Positions 1 to 12,449 are shown, numbered from the stretch's first letter. The stretch is 64,000 nt of DNA from Gnetum montanum (GCA_015680685.1 MNCI01017890.1:578794-642793), one strand, 5' to 3'. Made by a program: numbers and translations. Notes: generated by a model not told the origin, from the sequence alone.

Positions 1-3000
1 AAACCACCCAAGGTCACCAGCCTACACCCGATGCAATAAGCCTATAATGAAATTGGGATATTATTAAAAGGTAAGTGAGAGATCTTAACATCTCTTTTAG
101 CCAAAGAATGGGTAGATCTCATGAAAGCTAGTTGAAGCATGATGGTTCCACAAAACATGTTAGCTCAGGCACATCCAAACAAGCATACAAGGATAAACAC
201 AAACATCCAACCATTAGACATTAGGAATACCATGATTTGCCAACTCCAACCATCACAACAAATAAGGATGTTAGAATGCATTGCACTAGTATGAAATATG
301 TACTGATTATTATCATGTACACTAATTTAATTTTAAATAAAAAATTCCAAAATAATTAAAAATTTATCGTGTGAATGAATTTATTATTAGTCTCATAATG
401 ATTGACATATACCAAGACTTATCCACTTGTATTAAAATATATTGATGTTAGAAGCATCTGCAACACTTACTGTAACATTCTAGAGGCATTACATAAAAGA
501 AGAGAAATACATCATGGAATCATCCTCTTATGTAGAATCTGGTTTCTAATGAAAGCCACATTGATGCATAGTAGTAAGGATCAAATGCACAAACATTTCT
601 GGGAAGTTCATCTCCAATTGGCAACAAAAACTTAGTGCTAGCTCATTCCAAAAATAACTTAAAAACATAAAAATATGATAATCTAAACTAATAGTGGAGT
701 TTAACACCTAAACCAAATCAATTCATCTATCAAATGGAATGAAAAAATTCGAAAACCTAACTCAAATGTTAAGAAAATATGAATTGATCATAATCATAAG
801 TTCCAAAAAATCATATAGAGTTTTCATAGTGTGAGGACTAAGATAAGTAATAAGGGAAGCCATTACTAACCAATGTCCAAGCCCAAAAATACACACTTAT
901 GTAACAATATTTTTAACATTTAGGTGCCCAAAAGAAAATATAAATAATTTCAAAGAAGTATAAGATTTTAATAAGGGTTCAAGAAGTTTTGGATCTAAGA
1001 AAACCAAATACCTCACTCATATAGAAGACTAACTTTCATGAGAAATAAGTTTGTTATAGTTTTCGGCTTGTAGGAGAGACTTGTTTAAGAATACAAAATG
1101 TTTATAGAGTGGGGGAGACATCTATTGGAGGAGGAAGAAATCTTATCAAGTGGGAGACATCCATTAGAAGACATCTATAGGATACTAAAGACATGTAAAC
1201 TGAAAAGGAGACATCTTGAATAAGCTATAGATGTTTATGGATCTTTTGCTATGTCAAAATGTTAAGTAAAATGAAGTTAAAGGTTGTTTGCATGGTTGTG
1301 TGACTATTGTTTTTGTAGGGACTATGTACATGGAAAATCATGATGAGCTAAAGCCTACATAGAGGACAAGAAACAAATTGAACTAGAGCTTAAAAGAGAA
1401 GGTATTTCACAAGGTCTCAAATGAACATGCAAGAATTCCAAAGAACATGGACAAGGATTAGATATTGTACAAGAAAAGTTGTCATCATTAAAACATGCAA
1501 AAGATCAAGATTATGGACAAGGAATGATGAATTCAAAGGATAAAGAAAGTTGAAGAAAGATGTCTTTGGAAAATAGTAGACATTTTGGTAGATTTGGAGT
1601 GAATACAGGAAAGACATCTTCAAGAAACTACAGATGTATTTCCCCAAGAGGAGATGTCTTCCATCAGACAAAGACATCTCCTAGAACGAGGATTTCAAAA
1701 TGATGTCTTTCCTAGACAAAGATGTCTTCCTAGAATTGAAGGCAAAGACAAAAGGACATCTCAAGCATGAAGAATATATCTTTTACAATCATTAATGATT
1801 GTTGCCTAGCCATTGCATGAGTTCCAAGATGGATTTAGAAACATGGTATCTATAAGAAGACATCCTATGCATTGGGAAATGTGCAAGCCATTATGTTATC
1901 ATAGTAAAATCATTTATTTATCATTGTAATCTATATTTCTCTTCATTGTATCATCATTTGTTCATTGTAAAGTGTGTTGTACCTCAATGTACAAGGATCA
2001 GCAAAATAAGTTGCATTTATCCCTTGTAATTGTTCTCTCTTGTTGCCTTGAGGGGTTGATCTTACTTGACCTATTGGGATCCTATGGGATTGAGTTGTTG
2101 GTGCTGCAGTACAACACTTTGGTGTGGAGCTCAAGGTTGTAAAGGTTGTTGAAGGCTAAAACCCACATTCCAAGATTGATGGAACCTTGTGGGGTTGAGT
2201 GGCTGTTGAAGACTATATAGGGTGTAGACCCTTCAACCACATTTTGAGAGCAATAAAGTCTGGAGGCGTGCTAGAGATCTACCCTCCAAGTGTAAACTAC
2301 CCAAGTTGGGGAACCATGTTAACTTTGGTGTGTGTGATTTTAAGTTACTAAGTTTTAATTTGGGAAACTTATTCATCCCACCTCTTCTAAGTTCAATGAT
2401 CCACAATGTCTAGCAAGGAGTCTTGGATTTTTAAGAAGACATCTCTGTAAGACCAAAGACATCTAGTCTAAGTTTGAGAAGAAAAGAAATCAACTAAAAT
2501 GAAATCAAAACAATATGAAATATCAGAAAAAAACCATAAGTAAAGAACCCTTAAAGATCAAATAATCCAACAACAAGAATAAGTGGAGAATAATGATAAT
2601 ATAATGGAAGAATTAGAGTGAAAATCAAATTAATACAAAGCTAGGATAGGAACCACACAATCAAGGAAATTATACCCAAATTATTAAGAGAAATCATAAG
2701 CAACAAGAAAAGTATTTAATCAATATCATCATAAAAGCATAGGGATAACAACTATAACATTAGCAAGGGATTATAATCCAATAGGGGAAATAAGTCAAGG
2801 TAAGTTACAAAATAAGGAATGAAAAAATACCAAAATTCTAAACTATTTCTTAAATGAGGTGAATTCATAATCTTATCTCAAATCAAAAATCATACAATAT
2901 AAGAATACTAGAAACTATAGATTTAATTACTAATAACATTAATCAATCAAAATAGAAAAATCCAAATTTTTGAATTTGTCAATAATTACTCTCACAAAAT

Positions 3001-3952
3001 CCACATCTTAAATTGATGGAAAAAATAATGTTAACACTCATGAATTACATAACAAACTATTAGATCAACATTAGGAGATGTTGAAAACAATCCCACAAGG
3101 AGCATAATAATATAAAATTTAATATCACAAGATTCCATCTCATGAATGTGCATAACCTTTAATCTCTAAATTGGAAAGGGGACTAAGATTACTCACCTTA
3201 AAATCCATATGAATAAGTCTACACATGAAGAACAAGGGACAACAAGTATTTGATCGAAAGAAAAACTAATCCAAAATCTACTAGCATCTTCACCAACTTC
3301 AATTTCCAATGGTACCTCTCCATCATATTTGCTAATATCATCAAACTATGTCAAATAAAAGAGCCATGGAAGTTTTAACAAAAGATTACCAAAAATCATG
3401 AAAAGGGAAAATCTACTAGTTATCCAAAACAAGAGTTAAACTAAAATAATACTTCAATGAATCTCTCTCATAACATAAGCAACTTCCTCTTCTCTTATGT
3501 AACATTCACAAACATGAAGGATAATTAGTAAAGGATATGATAATAAACCGCTATCCTAAGCTATCCTAATAAATCTCATGAAATAGAATTAAAACATTTA
3601 AAGAAAATACAAAGAAACTATTATCATAGGATATAAAACAAGGCCATAAAATATTCACTAAGGAACATCAAGAAAACCATAGATCACCAACCATGCGACG
3701 CTTCCAACCAAATCTCTCATGGAAACATGCCACAATCAATAATAGGATTAGTGTACATCTACTAAATGGAATAGATATATAAGCAAATATATATATAATA
3801 GCATTAATTTATACATGCACCACAATGCTCATCAACATGGAATATTAAGTTGATAGTCAAAAAACATATCAAACTACTAACCTAGGTGTGGAGTAATAAA
3901 ATATTGATGAATGAACATACATGTCAAGGATTCATAAGTATGGGATGTTACA
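1..3952 (-). repeat. 3' LTR of Ty3-1 (outer end outside window)
   Basis: Sequence here aligns with 14460-16950 through many shared blocks, for example 'gggtagatctcatgaaag' at about 109 and 14568, and 'ttaggaataccatgatttgc' beside its counterpart near 14680. The element-proximal end is the TGTTACA at 3946-3952, reading TGTAACATCC on the minus strand. Without the insertion at 1236-2405 about 2.8 kb is present; adding the roughly 470 bp seen only in the right copy gives an LTR of about 3.2 kb, unusually long. It carries several AGACATCT motifs at 1116-1216 and 2437-2464. No coding capacity is recognised. Confidence 0.85.
1236..2405 (+). mobile_element. solo LTR, NA-1 family, inside the Ty3-1 LTR
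   Basis: The paired Ty3-1 LTR copy (15670-15760) reads continuously across this site, so these roughly 1.17 kb are an insertion. The right end matches the end of the NA-1 LTRs at 18777 and 46088 in the opposite orientation: a 'cctccaagtgt...cccaagttggggaaccatgt' type block followed by 'aaacttatt...ttctaagttc'. The 5-bp flanks ATGTT (1231-1235) and ATGTC (2406-2410) differ at one base and may be the target-site duplication. No internal region or second LTR is present, so a solo LTR formed by recombination is the simplest reading. AGACATCT/AGATGTCT copies lie at 1612, 1652, 1672 and 1720. Confidence 0.65.
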
Positions 3953-3967
3953 TACTCCCCACCTTAA
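3953..3967 (-). other. polypurine tract of Ty3-1
   Basis: Read on the minus strand, AAGGTGGGGAGTA directly precedes the LTR start TGTAACATCC. A purine run against the 3' LTR is where plus-strand DNA synthesis is primed in LTR retroelements. Confidence 0.7.
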
Positions 3968-4019
3968 GAATATTTCTCTTGGAATATTTTAGGATGAAAA
4001 AAATGTATATCAAACTCAA

Positions 4020-4217
4020 GATTTTAAGTATCCTCTTGAGAACCATGATAGCTCCACAAGACATTCACCCTAAGTACTATTCTATTATGCAACTAATATA
4101 CCATATAGTCCACAATTATAAAGGGATACTCCATATATGAGGCATCAACTTGGAGTTTTACCTTAGTCTAATCAACAACATGACTATCATCAAGAACATA
4201 GTTCCAAAGCATTAAAA
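4020..4217 (-). pseudogene. Ty3-1 integrase C-terminal tail (relic)
   Basis: On the minus strand, reading away from the Copia-1 insertion, a relic frame contains 'VLWSYHGSQEDT', equivalent to the 'VLWRNHSxEEATWE' block that closes pol in many plant chromoviruses, followed shortly by the polypurine tract. The upstream part of the same gene lies at 10007-10130 on the far side of Copia-1. Stops and small frame changes make it nonfunctional. A chromodomain would sit here, but too little is conserved to prove one. Confidence 0.6.
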
Positions 4218-4581
4218 TGAAGAGTCTAAAGGTCCCTGGATCTATGATCTAAGGTTTAAAAAAAATAAAGAACTTTGTTAGAACAAGAACAATCTTGTTA
4301 AAATTTCTTAAATTCTATTATGTCTCTCTTCTATTATGAATGAATATGTGTTGCTACAATTATATAGGTCTTGATCTCCCAAGAATAGATTTGGAGAGAT
4401 AGGCATGAATCTCAAAAATCATGAGGATGATCCTTATCATCTTATTTAANNNNNNNNNNNNNNNNNNNNNNNNNNNNNNNNNNNNNNNNNNNNNNNNNNN
4501 NNNNNNNNNNNNNNNNNNNNNNNNNNNNNNNNNNNNNNNNNNNNNNNNNNNNNNNNNNNNNNNNNNNNNNNNNNNNNNNNN
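4218..4581 (-). repeat. 3' LTR of Copia-1, partly unsequenced
   Basis: Positions 4218-4449 match 9578-9808 of the 5' LTR closely, starting TGAAGAGTCTAAAGG. From 4450 the sequence is N. The paired LTR has a further 198 bp at this point. After the gap the sequence is already internal, with a C-rich run at 4582-4587, the complement of a polypurine tract. Confidence 0.85.
4450..4581. other. assembly gap (132 N)
   Basis: The run of N covers the outer half of the Copia-1 3' LTR. Comparison with the 5' LTR predicts about 198 bp here, so the gap size is probably an estimate or the copy carries a deletion. Confidence 0.95.
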
Positions 4582-4599
4582 CCCCCCATGATGGTAAGA

Positions 4600-5130
4600 G
4601 GTTTCACTCCTAGGAAGTCTCAAAAAGACTCAAACTTTTCATAGCTTAGAATCTTAGTAAAGATGTTTGTCATTTGTGCTTTAGTTTCACAATGTTCCAT
4701 GTTGAGTATTTTATCTTGGATCAGGCTTATGAGATGGTGATGCTTGATATTTATGTGCTTGGAACACCCATGTTGAATAGCATTGTGAGTCATCATAATA
4801 GCACTTGTGCTATCATAGTATAAGCAAATGGGAGGTTTGAGTGTATATCCCATTTTAGTGAAAACAGAGTGGATCCATATGGCCTGAGTAGCAGCTTTCG
4901 ATGCAACAATGTATTCTGCTTTTGCTATTAAGAGTGTGACTATATACTACTTATTTGATCCCCATGAGATAAGTGATGTACCAAAGAAGAAACAAAAACC
5001 AGAAGTTGACTTTTGATCTTCAAGGTCGCCTCCCCAGTTTGCATCAATGTATCCCCATATCTTAAAATTTGTATGTTAATGAAACATGATCCCAAAATCT
5101 GTTGTAGTTCTTAGGTGTCACAAAACTCAT
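4600..5130 (-). pseudogene. Copia-1 RNase H domain (relic)
   Basis: Ribonuclease H would remove the RNA strand during reverse transcription. The minus strand reads 'YIDANWGGDLEDQKSTSGF' near 5020, the usual copia 'YSDADWAGDxDxRKSTSGY' block. It continues through 'GTSLISWGSNK', 'AEYIVAS' and a run at 4620-4853 with 'CLYYDSTSAIMMTHNAIQH', 'SKHINIKHHHL' and 'IFTKILSYEKF', matching the conserved end of copia pol. A few stops interrupt the frame, for example near 4950. The frame ends just before the polypurine tract and 3' LTR. Confidence 0.85.
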
Positions 5131-5189
5131 TTTTCAGCTTTCCAATGTGATTCATGTGTATCTTACATGAACCAAGAAAGCTAATTTAC

Positions 5190-6060
5190 AACATATTGGA
5201 TATCTGGACAAGTATTGGAGAGATACATTAGACTACCAACCAAGGATCTGTATAGTGAAGGGTTGATCGATGGGGATTTATCATCCTTGGTAAGTTTTGT
5301 ACCAAGGGAAATTGGTGTATCTGAAGGATTACAATTAATCATGTCAAATTTCGTAATTAAGAATCAAGAAAATTTCATTTGGCATATGGAAATTGATTTT
5401 TTCCTTTGGATAACTTGAAAACCCAAAAAGTATGACATCTTCCCTAAATTAGACATTTTGAATTCCATTTTCATGGCATTAAGAAAATTATTCCCTAATG
5501 CAAGTGTAAATGAAAAATAGATTAAATCATATACATATAAATAGACAAGAATAAAATCATCTCCAGATATCTTTTTGTATATTGTTGTTTGGTAATAAAG
5601 ATTGATGAAGTCTTCTTACATGAAAAATGCATGAATACGTGTGTACCATGCATGTGGAGCTTGCTTGAGCCCATATAATGCTTTATGGAGCTTGTAAACA
5701 TGATTTGGTTTTCCTTCAACAGTGAAGCTTGGTGGTTGTTCCATGTAAACTTCTTCATTAAGAAATCCATTGAGGAATGCAAAGGCCACATCTAGTTGAT
5801 AAACCACATTACTAACTTGTGCACCAATGGCAAGAAAGTTTCTCATAGATTTCATCCATAAGATAGGAGGAAAGTTATCATCAAAGTCTCTACCTTGTTA
5901 TTGGAGATATCTTTTGGCAACTAGGTAAGCTTTGAATTTTTCTACTTCACCATATTGTTTTCTCTTAATTTTAAATATTCATTTTAAACTTATAATAGGC
6001 TTACCAAATAGATGAGGAACTAGGCTCCAAGTGTTTTTTTTATTAATTTGTTGTAACTCT
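5190..6060 (-). pseudogene. Copia-1 reverse transcriptase (relic)
   Basis: Reverse transcriptase of Ty1/copia type. The minus strand reads 'KFKAYLVAKRYLQ' near 5930 (family 'RYKARLVAKGYxQ'), then 'YQLDVAFAFLNGFLNEEVYM', 'QPPSFTVEGK' and 'VYKLHKALYGLKQAP', all landmark copia blocks. The catalytic YVDD region is changed to 'YVYDLIYF' near 5535, so the enzyme is dead by that change alone. Downstream 'MEFKMSNLGKMSYFLGFQV' and 'YRSLVGSLMYLSNTCPDI' are also visible. Frameshifts near 5640-5620 and several stops confirm a pseudogene. Confidence 0.9.
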
Positions 6061-8350
6061 CTTTCCATGACATTAATCTAGTAGTTATCTCATGCAGCTT
6101 TAATGACTGTAGATGGTTCCATTAAACCATCATTGTTCCCCCTCCATTGACATAAGTAGCACAAAAAATTCATTGATCATGGTAGTGAAGAGAGCATCCT
6201 CAATAGATTCCACATCCTAGGGTGGTGGAGCAATGTCTTCATAAAAATGACTATGGTTCATGCACTGTGTAAAATTTGTATCTAACATGATGGAGGTTGC
6301 ATGATATTGAGCTAGCTAAGAAGTGGATAGAATCTACCATGATGTGGATATTGTTGATGTAGAAGGTGTTCCAGATGGAATGATTTTGGAGGTGCTACTA
6401 TAGAGGTTTATCCTTGAAGAGGGAATGAAATTTGATGATGTTGTTGCATAGCATTGGCCTTTGAAAGACATTGATTTTTATCCCAATGTGGAGTAGTGTT
6501 GGAAATAGATGCCTCATTAGAATGATTTGTCTCCAAACTTGGACATTTTTGGAGAGTGGAAAAACATCATGGAAATAAGGATGGAGTGCTGAAATTTTAT
6601 GGCATCATATATGTATTGGTCTATCAAATTGTTATAGGTGATAAAATGGGACCATCATGTTTGGCCATTGCATGACTAATTTAGACTAGGGATGAGAACA
6701 TTGATGTAGTAGAAAAATTACAATGAATTTCACCAAGATGTTTATGCCAGGGTTGCAATGGATATGATGTGGTAGGGCATAGGTTTGTTTGCTATACTAC
6801 CTTGGATTCCTTGAAGAAATCATTGCTAGATCATGCATTGTCGAAGTTGGGAGTAGTAGACATGTCTCTTCCTCTACCGTTGTAGTTATTCCTACAAAAA
6901 TAGTCCACGAGAGGTTTGTAAAATTATGACTAATGAACTACATAGAGTGGATCCATTGGTTGGTGGTGGAGAACTGTGATGTGTTGTGGCTACTATGTAT
7001 CATTGTTGTTGATCCTTGTTGTAAATGATAGCAAGTTGAAAGATTGTGTGATGTAATGTACATTATTGTTTGTCCTACACATGGCAGTTTTATTGAAATC
7101 AAACACACCAATAGGTGCAACTGTGGTAAGTTGATGTGGCTACAATTCATTATACCTAGAAAAATGCTATACATATTTCAAGTTTGAAGCCTGCATTTTT
7201 TTCTTGGCACAAGAAATATGATTTTTCTATTATTGATTTTAATGGCCCACGTTGGTAGGACCTTCCATCATCTTAAGTTAGCCTTTGACATGGTTGACTT
7301 CAAATTCACTAAAATGGATGTCACATGAATCAATTACCCTTTTATTCTTTTCATCATAACACTTGTATGATTTGGATTTTAAAGCATATCCAATAAAAAT
7401 ACATGGTGTAGATTTCATATCTAATTTTTGCCAATTTTGTGCAAGGATTTGGACATAGCAAGGTGAAGAAAAAATTTTTAAATAAGAGATATTGGGTAGA
7501 TAACCATCTAATAATTCATATGGTGTTCTATCTAGAATTTACCTTGATGGCACCTTATTTAAAAGTTAAATTGATGTTGCACAAGCTTTTTCCCAAAACA
7601 TATTCTCTAAACTTGATATTTGGAGTAGACATTTTGCCATTTCAACCACTATTTTATTTTTTCTCTCAGTAATGCCATTTTGTTGAGGTGTGAATGATGT
7701 GGCAATTTGATGAATAATCCCATTTTTCTTGCAAAATTCATCAAATTCATTTGATAAAAATTCACCACCATGATATGTTTATATTTTCTTAATTGTATTG
7801 CCACTTTGATTTTCTACTTCCACCTTGAATTCTTTAAAAAATCCCAATGTTTGATCTTTTAATTTCATAAAATACCCCCAAGAAAATCTTGAAAAATAAT
7901 CCACTATGATTAATGTGTATTATTTTTACCTAGGCTCAATGTTTGCATGGAACCACATAAATCCATATGAATTAGATCTAATTTTTCTTGAGATCTATGT
8001 TCTTTTCTAGGAAATGGCAACCTTGTAATTTTTCCTAGTTGACATATGTTACAATCATGATTATTTAAGAATAAAAATTTGGCATACCTCTTACAATTTC
8101 TCCTTTTTGCATGCAGTCCATTGAGCCAAAGTTTACATGTCCTAACCTAGCATGCCATAACCATGCTATGTCTTCAGTGACAGTGAGACAATGAACATCC
8201 TTTTGCATTTGCAACTTGCACATCTAATTCTTGCTTATAGGGATAATAGTAATACCTTATCATCAACAACCTTAGAAATTCTACAAACCTCTTTTTCAAA
8301 TTCAACATGATACCCATTGTGACATAATTTCCCCAAAGTTAATAAATTGT
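6061..8350 (-). pseudogene. Copia-1 integrase and linker (relic)
   Basis: Integrase would insert the cDNA into chromosomes. On the minus strand the zinc-binding part is recognisable near 8080-8000 as 'NHDCNICQLGKITRLPFP', followed by 'KLDLIHMDLCGSMQTLSLG', the start of the catalytic core with its first Asp. Text near 7790-7690 matches the core region that follows, in broken frames. From about 7180 down to 6061, where the poorly conserved C-terminal half of copia integrase lies, little can be matched. The calls rest on motif order between protease and RT. Confidence 0.75.
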
Positions 8351-8354
8351 TTGA

Positions 8355-8600
8355 AAGATCTAGAAAATAACATATTTGTTACCTTTAGTTGTTGTGAAGG
8401 CAAGTGATCGAATCCTAGCAATGGTTAAGTTCTTCCCATTATCTATAGTTACCTTTCCATTGTATTTTTCCAAGCTTGAGAACAATTTCTTATTCCCTAT
8501 CATGTGATGACTACACTGATTATCAACATACCAAATGTTGTTGTTGTTGCTAGCATCTAGTACCTTTGTGAAGATCAAGAGTTGATCTTTCTCCTTTTTA
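8355..8600 (-). pseudogene. Copia-1 aspartic protease (relic)
   Basis: The minus strand keeps an open stretch (8360-8578) containing 'IWYVDNQCSHHMIGNKKLF' and 'VTIDNGKNLTIARI'. In copia proteases the first block is 'WYLDSGCSxHMTG', where the Asp of D-S-G is catalytic; here D-S-G has become D-N-Q, so the active site is altered. It lies between the gag knuckle and integrase, as expected. Confidence 0.85.
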
Positions 8601-9520
8601 GTGTAAAATAATCTCTCGCCTTTTTGTTGATCTTCATGTTCTAAAATTTTTTCTTTGCCCTTCTTTTCATACTTCTTCCTTGACCAACATTCAAGAGTAT
8701 TATGAGTGTTGGTACCATAGAAATCATAATGCTTACCTTCCTTTTATTGATTTGATCTTCCATGACCACGACCTTCAGATCTTCCATGACCACGTCCACA
8801 TCCTCTAAATGAGGATCCACTTAAGGATCTTTGATATTGATATTGATTCTAATTTTATGTCCTCTTAAATTGTGCTCAAAATGCATTTGTTGTTGAATCC
8901 TCATGATCAACAATTCTTTGCTCATATGTCCTTAAGCTTCCTATGAGCTCAACCATGATCATCTTATTAGGATCTCTTGCTTCTTCAATAGGCATAATGA
9001 TAGGGTCATATCATTTAGTTAGACTTTAAAGTATTTTTTTAATAACACGCCTTTCCTCAAGTGTTTCTCCACAAGATTCAAGTACATTTTGAACTTACTA
9101 AAATTGGCTAATGTATTGATCAACATTCTCTGAATCTAGCATGTTCAAAGATTCAAAATATTTCGTTAATACTTGTAACTTGACAAGACAAACTTTTAAT
9201 TATCCCTTGTATGCAATCTCCAGTGCATCCCATGCAACTATGCTAGTTCGATGCATGACAATTTTGGGAAAGATTGTCAGATCTAACCTAGATTGAATGA
9301 TGAATAATGCTTTTGCATATTTCTTATGAAGCTCATTAAGTTAATTCTTTTCATCTTTCTTCAAGGCTTGAAATGCTACTTGATCAACATCTTGGAATCC
9401 ATTTTCAACAGGATCCCATAGATCTTGTAAGATGAAAAATGTCTATATCTTGATTGTCTAATATTCTTAATTCTCTCCATTGAATACAAGAACTTGGAGA
9501 GACATAGATTTGCAATTTTG
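8600..9520 (-). pseudogene. Copia-1 gag (relic)
   Basis: Capsid-like protein of a copia element. The minus strand reads 'VFNGEN' followed by 'LWDPVENGFQDVDQVAFQAL' near 9440-9370, then 'DAKALFIIQS'-like text, 'YEQRI' near 8920 and a Gly/Arg-rich patch 'GRGHGRSEGRGHGRSN' at about 8755-8800. These blocks fit the common plant copia gag (UBN2-type). A Cys-His knuckle remnant follows near 8700, with its Cys residues partly replaced. Several stops are present. The start codon is lost or uncertain near 9520. Confidence 0.85.
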
Positions 9521-9561
9521 GGCCATTTTGAAGACATCTATTGTTAAGAATTTGAGCTAAC

Positions 9562-9577
9562 CTATTCTGATACCAAA
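9562..9577 (-). other. primer-binding site of Copia-1
   Basis: Immediately inside the 5' LTR the minus strand reads TTGGTATCAGAATAGG. This is close to the TGGTATCAGAGC complement of initiator methionine tRNA used by most plant copia elements. Confidence 0.85.
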
Positions 9578-10006
9578 TGAAGAGTCTAAAGGGCCCTAGA
9601 TCTATGATCTAAGCTTAAAGGAAATAAAGAACGTTGTTAGAATAAGTACACTCTTGTTAAACTTTCTTCAATTCTATTATGTCTCTCTTTTATTATGAAT
9701 GAATATGTGCTACTACAATTATATAGGCCTTGATCTCCCAAGAATAGATTTGGAGAGATAAGTATGAATGTTTGAAATCATGGAGATGATCCTTATCATC
9801 TTATTTAAGGATCTTCTTAATATGGGATGTCCTAAACATGGGATTAGATGAACATGACATGAATAGGATCATCTTATTTTAAATAGATTAATGGATGAGA
9901 TCTATCTAATTCTATTGTGGAACATCTAGTCATCATATTTTCCATAAAACATAAAATGCATTATACATGCTTGAAATACATGAAGATAAATCAACATGAT
10001 ATGTCA
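9578..10006 (-). repeat. 5' LTR of Copia-1
   Basis: A 429-bp LTR, TGACATATCA at its outer end (minus strand) and closing ...TCTTCA at 9578. It matches the partial copy at 4218-4449. Just outside it at 10007 the Ty3-1 integrase relic resumes. Confidence 0.85.
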
Positions 10007-11130
10007 CTTTTCCTATACATTGAAGGACATCAAATGGCCTAATGTAATGAGGTGCAAGATTGCATTTCTAATCAAAATACATCAAGTCCTTTAGAGAAGA
10101 GACATAAACAAATACCTTGCCACCAACTACAAATTCAAAATATCTACTTCTATAGTTTTCATAACTCACTTAGTGATCTTGAGATACTTTAAGTTAGTTA
10201 TGAATCTCTCTAAGCTACTCTATTATTCTCATCATAACATCTGAACTAATACACTACCTATCTTTGATTGTATTCTACTTCAAGGAAGTTCTGTAAGGAC
10301 TACCATATAAGATACCATATAAAGCTACCTTCACACTTTCATGGTACTTATTATTATAGGGAAAATCTAGCAACGATAATAGACTATACTAGTTATCTTA
10401 AAATTTCAAAGCATAAGACTAAAGCATGTCTTTCAATAATTGGTTGATCTTGTCAACTCTACCTTTTTTGAATGGATGACAAGCTAAACTCATATTTATC
10501 ATAGTACCTAGGTTGTCCTTGAATGCATGCCAATGCCAAGAATTAAATTTGGTATCATAATCTAAGATACTTTTGGAAGGAATACCATATAATCATATGG
10601 TCTCCAAAATTAGTGATTGCATAACATTCTCCATGCTCACTAAAGTTTTGATAGCTAGGAAATGAGCTATGTTAGTCAAAAAGTCAATAATAATAAGGAT
10701 AACGTCCTTTTCATTTCTAGTGCAAGACAAAATAGTAATGAAGTTCATATTAATAATAACCTTTCACTTTTACTTTGGAATGATATGATAGTACTAGTAG
10801 CTACATGGTCATTGGTGCTTAAGTTTAATCTACTAATAAATTAAAGATATAGCCATGAATTCTCTAATATAATCCTTCATACCTATTCACCAATACAACC
10901 TCTTCAATATTTGGTACATCTTATCATTGCCTAGATGCATCTAAAGCCTACTAAGATAAGCTTCTTCCAATAAGTGCTACCATAAAAAATTAAGTACATA
11001 CATATGATTCCTATGATGAAGAAAGCCAAGCATATTAACTATCACTAAAGAACTACTAAATTACCTAAGCTACTAATATTAAGAATCAAGTTGCTACTTC
11101 ATAGGAATCTCACTAATCACATTATATTAA
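10007..11130 (-). pseudogene. Ty3-1 integrase (relic)
   Basis: The minus strand shows a gypsy integrase core: 'IDFLTNIAHFLAIKTL' near 10660 (family 'VDRLTKSAHFLPI', first catalytic Asp), 'LYGIPSKSILDYDTKF' near 10580 (second Asp), and 'HPFKKGRVDKINQLL' near 10460, where the catalytic Glu of 'GQTERVNQ' appears replaced by Asp. Further on, 'VGGKVFVYVSSLKDL' and 'NLAPHYIRPFDVLQCIG' near 10030-10130 match the conserved C-terminal SH3-like part. Copia-1 interrupts the gene here and its last part lies at 4020-4217. Stops occur throughout. Confidence 0.85.
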
Positions 11131-12330
11131 ATTACCAAGTTATGGATCTTACTAGCCATATGAGTCAAGGAATCTATTACAACATTGTTTTTTCTAATAT
11201 GATAATGGATGGTAAAATTGAATACAGATAATAACTCAACCCATATCCTTTGATGTAGGTTTAGATATTGTTGATTCATCAAATACTACAATCCCTTATC
11301 ATCTACCCAAATTATTAACTACTCTTTGAACAAGTAGTGATACCAAATGTTTAAGGAAAATACAATTGCTTCCAATTTAAGATCATGCATGGGGTAGATA
11401 GTCTCATGATATTTCACCTATTAAGGCATATGATATCACATTTTCCTCTTGCATGAGAACATATCCATAACCCTCTTCTCACAAATTGCTACAAACATCA
11501 AATAGTTTACTTGGGATAGGTAAAGTTAAAATAAGAGTCAAGATCACACTATCCTTGATATAATCGAAAATAGTTTAACAACATGAATCTCATAAGAAAG
11601 TAATGTTCATCACTATACTAGTCTTCAAAATAACATTCCCCAAAAAATGAATATTCATATGCTAAAATAAACACTTTGAAGATAAGAAAAATAACTAATG
11701 CTCTTATAATCTCAACAAATAATCTTTAAATGCTACTCATGCAACTCCTTAGCTAAAGAGTACATCAAAACATCATTGATAAACATGAGCATAAATTGGC
11801 CTAGGTATATCTTCATGACACTATTCATGATGTGAATGAACACTACTAGAGCATTAGTTACTTCAAATTGCAGGACCAAGAAGTCATAATGTCCATGCCA
11901 TGTCCTAAATGCTATCTTATAAAAATCCTCATTTTTGATGAAAACAACTAGTACCATAACAATAGATCAATCTTAGAGAACATACAAGCTACTTATAACT
12001 AATTAAAAAAAGTTTTTATGCATGATAAAAATAGTCATTTTTCATTATCACTTGATTCAACTACCAATAATTAATGTACAACTACATAATACCATCCTTC
12101 TTGAAAAAGAAAATAATCACATCTAAAGAAGACATAATTTGATGAATTAGATCATTATTAAGTAACTCCTAAAGCTGAATCTTTAATTTTTCTAACTCAA
12201 TAGTTAAAATCCTATGTGAAATCTTGAAGACAAATTTCAAACTTGACATCATACATGGAAGGTAAACTAGGTAACTCAAAATGGAAAACATTAGAAAACT
12301 TATGAAAAATAGAAATCTAATGGATATCAA
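11131..12330 (-). pseudogene. Ty3-1 reverse transcriptase and RNase H (relic)
   Basis: On the minus strand 'KKDGIM' and 'LYINYW' near 12090 correspond to the 'KKDGSxRLCIDYRxLN' block. The open stretch 11733-11957 holds 'FYKIAFRTWHGHYDFLVLQF' and 'MKIYLGQFMLMFINDVLMYS', matching the family 'KTAFRTxxGHYEFLVMPFGL' and the catalytic 'VFIDDILIYS'. The catalytic DD has become ND. RNase H and the linker to integrase occupy roughly 11600-11131 but are too decayed to delimit. Confidence 0.85.
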
Positions 12331-12449
12331 GTGGCAAATGAAGTTCATTGACTAATATAGTAAAACAAGAATGATCCTTCTATAAGAAATGATTAAATAA
12401 TCTCAAGGATACAAGATCCAACTTAACCTTGTATGGTTGGGTATGCATG

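Larger units (their letters stand above)
4218..10006 (-). mobile_element. Copia-1: Ty1/copia LTR retrotransposon inserted in Ty3-1
   Basis: Direct repeats at 4218-4449 and 9578-9808 (the right copy continues to 10006) are nearly alike by eye, roughly 85-90 percent identical. The internal region in minus-strand order holds gag, a Cys-His knuckle remnant, protease, integrase, RT and RNase H, which is the copia order. The PBS next to 9578 is the initiator-Met type. It splits the Ty3-1 integrase gene. A clean 5-bp target duplication was not visible (TAAAA on the left, CTTTT on the right), probably because of decay or a misplaced end. Confidence 0.9.

Noticed and set aside
4360-4623. A minus-strand open frame crossing the N gap.
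   Set aside because: Half of it is unknown sequence; it spans LTR and polypurine tract and is not coding.
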